From the NCBI GenBank assembly GCA_964468045.1, contig CAYXTO010000008.1, forward strand, positions 1-64,000: a stretch of DNA of 64,000 nt, written 5' to 3'. The notes under the pieces were generated by a model, which saw nothing but the letters and a program-made list of their open reading frames with translations, was not told the origin of the DNA and searched no databases. This DNA comes from JAWKXU01 sp964468045. Its GTDB lineage: Bacteria > Pseudomonadota > Alphaproteobacteria > Sphingomonadales > Sphingomonadaceae. Made by a program: the position numbers and the translations under genes. Of the stretch, positions 62,510-64,000 are shown in pieces; the stretch's first letter is position 1; each line of letters starts with the position of its first letter.

Positions 62510-64000
62510 ATGATCTATTCGCGTGCCCGCCGCCGCACCCTGCTTGCTGCCGCACTGGCCGGCGGCTCCCTGCTGGCGACCCCAGCCCTGGCCGGAGAAG
62601 TCGCCGGTTCGGTCGTGGATTCGTCCGGCACCCTGGCGCTCAATTCGGCGCAATTGCGGATCGTCGAGCTGAACCGCGTGACGGTGGCCGCTCGCGACGG
62701 CAGCTATCGCTTCGTGGATGTTCCCGCCGGCAGCTATACGCTGGAAGCACGCTATATTGGCGCGGACACGGTGCGGCAGACCATCGAGGTGCCGGTGAGC
62801 GGCGTCGTCACCGCGAATCTCGCGCTGGGCGGCGCGGCCGCCAGCCAGATCCTGGTGCTGGGCCAGCAGGCCACCCTCGCCAGCTCGCTCACCCGCAAGC
62901 GCGAATCCGATACGGTCGGCGATGCCCTGACCCGCGACGCCGTCGGCCAGTTTCCCGATCAGAACGTGGCCGAAGCGCTGCGCCGCCTGCCGGGCATCAA
63001 CATCCTCAACGACCAGGGCGAAGGCCGCTTCGTCTCGGTGCGCGGCCTCGACCCCGAGCTCAACGCGACCTCGCTCAACGGCGTGCGCCTGCCAGCGCCG
63101 GAGAGCGATGTGCGCTCGGTCGCGCTCGACGTGATCTCCAGTGACAACATCGAATCGATCGAGGTCAAGAAGTCGCTCACGCCCGACATGGACGCCGACA
63201 CGATCGGCGCCTCGATCGAGATCGAGACGACCAGCGCCTTCGACCGCAAGAAGGATCTGCTCACCGCCAGGCTGGAGGGCAGCTACAATGAGTATGCCGA
63301 TCATCTCTCGCCCAAGGGCAGCCTGGATTTCTCGAAGAAGCTGGGCGACGATTTCGGCGTTTCGGGCGGCTTTTCCTATTACAAGCGCAAGTTCGAGACC
63401 GACAATATCGAGGCCGACGGCTGGAACGAGGAAGACGGCCTGATCTATGCCGAGGAACTGAACTACCGCGATTACGACGTGGAGCGCGAACGGATCAGCG
63501 CCAATCTGAACTTCGACTTCAGGGTGGACGACACCACCCAGCTTTACCTGCGCGGCGTCTACAGCCAGTTCGACGACCAGGAATATCGCCGCGAGACCGC
63601 CTTCACCTTCAACGAGGCGCCGAGCGCCGGCAGCGCCACCGACGTCGAATTCTCGGACGAGGACGGCGAGATCGAGCTGCAGCGCTCGATCAAGGACCGC
63701 TTCGAGCGCCAGCGCATTCGCTCGCTGGTATTCGGCGGCGAAACCAATTCGGATGGATGGCGCGCGAAATATGCGCTGAGCTGGGCCAAGTCGACCGAGC
63801 GCGAGAACGGCTCGATCGACCCGGCCAACTTCGAGCGTAGCTTCGAAGGCGAGGGCCTGAATATCGGCGTCGACTTCGCCGATCCGCGCAAGCCGACCTA
63901 TTCCGCCTCGGGCAATACCGCCGATTTCCTCGATCCCGCCGGTTATGAGCTGGACGATATCACCCTGACCGCGCTGTCGGATTCGCGCGACCGCGAATAT
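62510..64000 (+). CDS. TonB-dependent receptor, N-terminal part (runs off window)
   Basis: At least 497 residues of an outer-membrane receptor. A signal peptide (ending LATPALA) is followed by a carboxypeptidase-regulatory-like domain (GEVAGSVVDSSGTLAL...DVPAGSYTLEARYIG, ~25-110) and the plug (SDTVGDALTRDAVGQFPDQNVAEALRRLPGI, RFVSVRGLDPELNATSLNGVRLPAPESD, IESIEVKKSLTPDMDADTIGASIEI). Plug variants with SxDMDADAIGG-like motif are typical of sphingomonad and Caulobacter receptors for carbohydrates or phosphorylated compounds. The Pho-box-like site upstream suggests a phosphate-ester substrate. The gene is incomplete at the window end. Confidence 0.9.
   Translation, partial: MIYSRARRRTLLAAALAGGSLLATPALAGEVAGSVVDSSGTLALNSAQLRIVELNRVTVAARDGSYRFVDVPAGSYTLEARYIGADTVRQTIEVPVSGVVTANLALGGAAASQILVLGQQATLASSLTRKRESDTVGDALTRDAVGQFPDQNVAEALRRLPGINILNDQGEGRFVSVRGLDPELNATSLNGVRLPAPESDVRSVALDVISSDNIESIEVKKSLTPDMDADTIGASIEIETTSAFDRKKDLLTARLEGSYNEYADHLSPKGSLDFSKKLGDDFGVSGGFSYYKRKFETDNIEADGWNEEDGLIYAEELNYRDYDVERERISANLNFDFRVDDTTQLYLRGVYSQFDDQEYRRETAFTFNEAPSAGSATDVEFSDEDGEIELQRSIKDRFERQRIRSLVFGGETNSDGWRAKYALSWAKSTERENGSIDPANFERSFEGEGLNIGVDFADPRKPTYSASGNTADFLDPAGYELDDITLTALSDSRDREY

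Noticed and set aside
1..64000. CRISPR arrays, insertion sequences, prophage or rRNA
   Set aside because: No regularly spaced repeats, transposase, integrase, phage structural genes or rRNA sequence were seen.

Overview
The window looks like chromosome from an alphaproteobacterium of the order Sphingomonadales (Novosphingobium/Sphingobium type). This is inferred from the very GC-rich coding sequence, TonB-dependent receptors at both ends, a TorF-family porin, CysN/CysC fused in one polypeptide, an IHF-beta of alphaproteobacterial type, and short inverted repeats of the 'CGTCATCCCCG...CGGGAATGACG' class. I see no rRNA, CRISPR array, transposase or phage gene. There is one tRNA, tRNA-Leu(TAA), at 61548-61632.

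Layout. 1-5.0 kb holds three disrupted genes: a HEPN/RES-type toxin-like gene with a frameshift, a catecholate-siderophore TonB receptor with a frameshift and an internal stop, and a Sel1-repeat gene with a frameshift. 5.2-7.5 kb has an amino-acid permease preceded by a translationally coupled 22-codon ORF, an exported SAM-methyltransferase-fold protein and a small acidic protein. 7.8-15.0 kb is an acyl-CoA/oxidation module: a zinc-free quinone oxidoreductase, a luciferase-like monooxygenase and a GntR regulator leftward, then thioesterase, acyl-CoA dehydrogenase and acyl-CoA ligase rightward. Both promoter regions carry the same 10-bp box. 15-22.4 kb has a CHASE4-GGDEF-EAL protein, a TorF porin-copA-copB copper operon and a phosphate-type porin. 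22.4-29.6 kb has two flavoproteins, an enoyl-CoA hydratase/MDR/GST operon and a GAF-PAS-GGDEF protein.

29.6-34.0 kb holds a two-gene operon that I cannot match to a known pathway. A cyanophycin-synthetase-like ATP-grasp protein whose C-terminal third lacks the Mur-ligase P-loop overlaps by 4 bp a fusion of a GT-B glycosyltransferase-like domain to a complete adenosine-deaminase domain. 34-39.2 kb has a PhoX-like protein and the sulfate-activation operon cysD-cysNC-cysQ.

41-48.1 kb is the second candidate for an undescribed system. It contains a flippase-like protein, a LicC-like nucleotidyltransferase, a HIT protein, a CDP-alcohol phosphatidyltransferase with an unusual N-terminal extension, a DAGK-family lipid kinase, a Tam41-like (mitochondrial-type CDP-diacylglycerol synthase) protein, a MobA-like nucleotidyltransferase and an exported DUF2141 protein. 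Kinase, Tam41-like gene and nucleotidyltransferase overlap end to end. A plausible reading is lipid phosphorylation, CDP activation, transfer to an alcohol headgroup and export.

48.5-64 kb is mostly housekeeping: rpe, heparinase-family protein, purH, a 36-aa membrane protein, a Zur-like regulator, dxs, a dienelactone-hydrolase-like protein, an NnrU-family protein, a POT peptide transporter, ihfB, a split YeeE/YedE pair, tRNA-Leu, a small lipoprotein and a TonB receptor running off the end behind a Pho-box-like site. Two ~100-bp repeats in direct orientation flank a gene-free 594-bp segment at 56.6-57.2 kb. All functional calls rest on reading motifs by eye; no database search was run.
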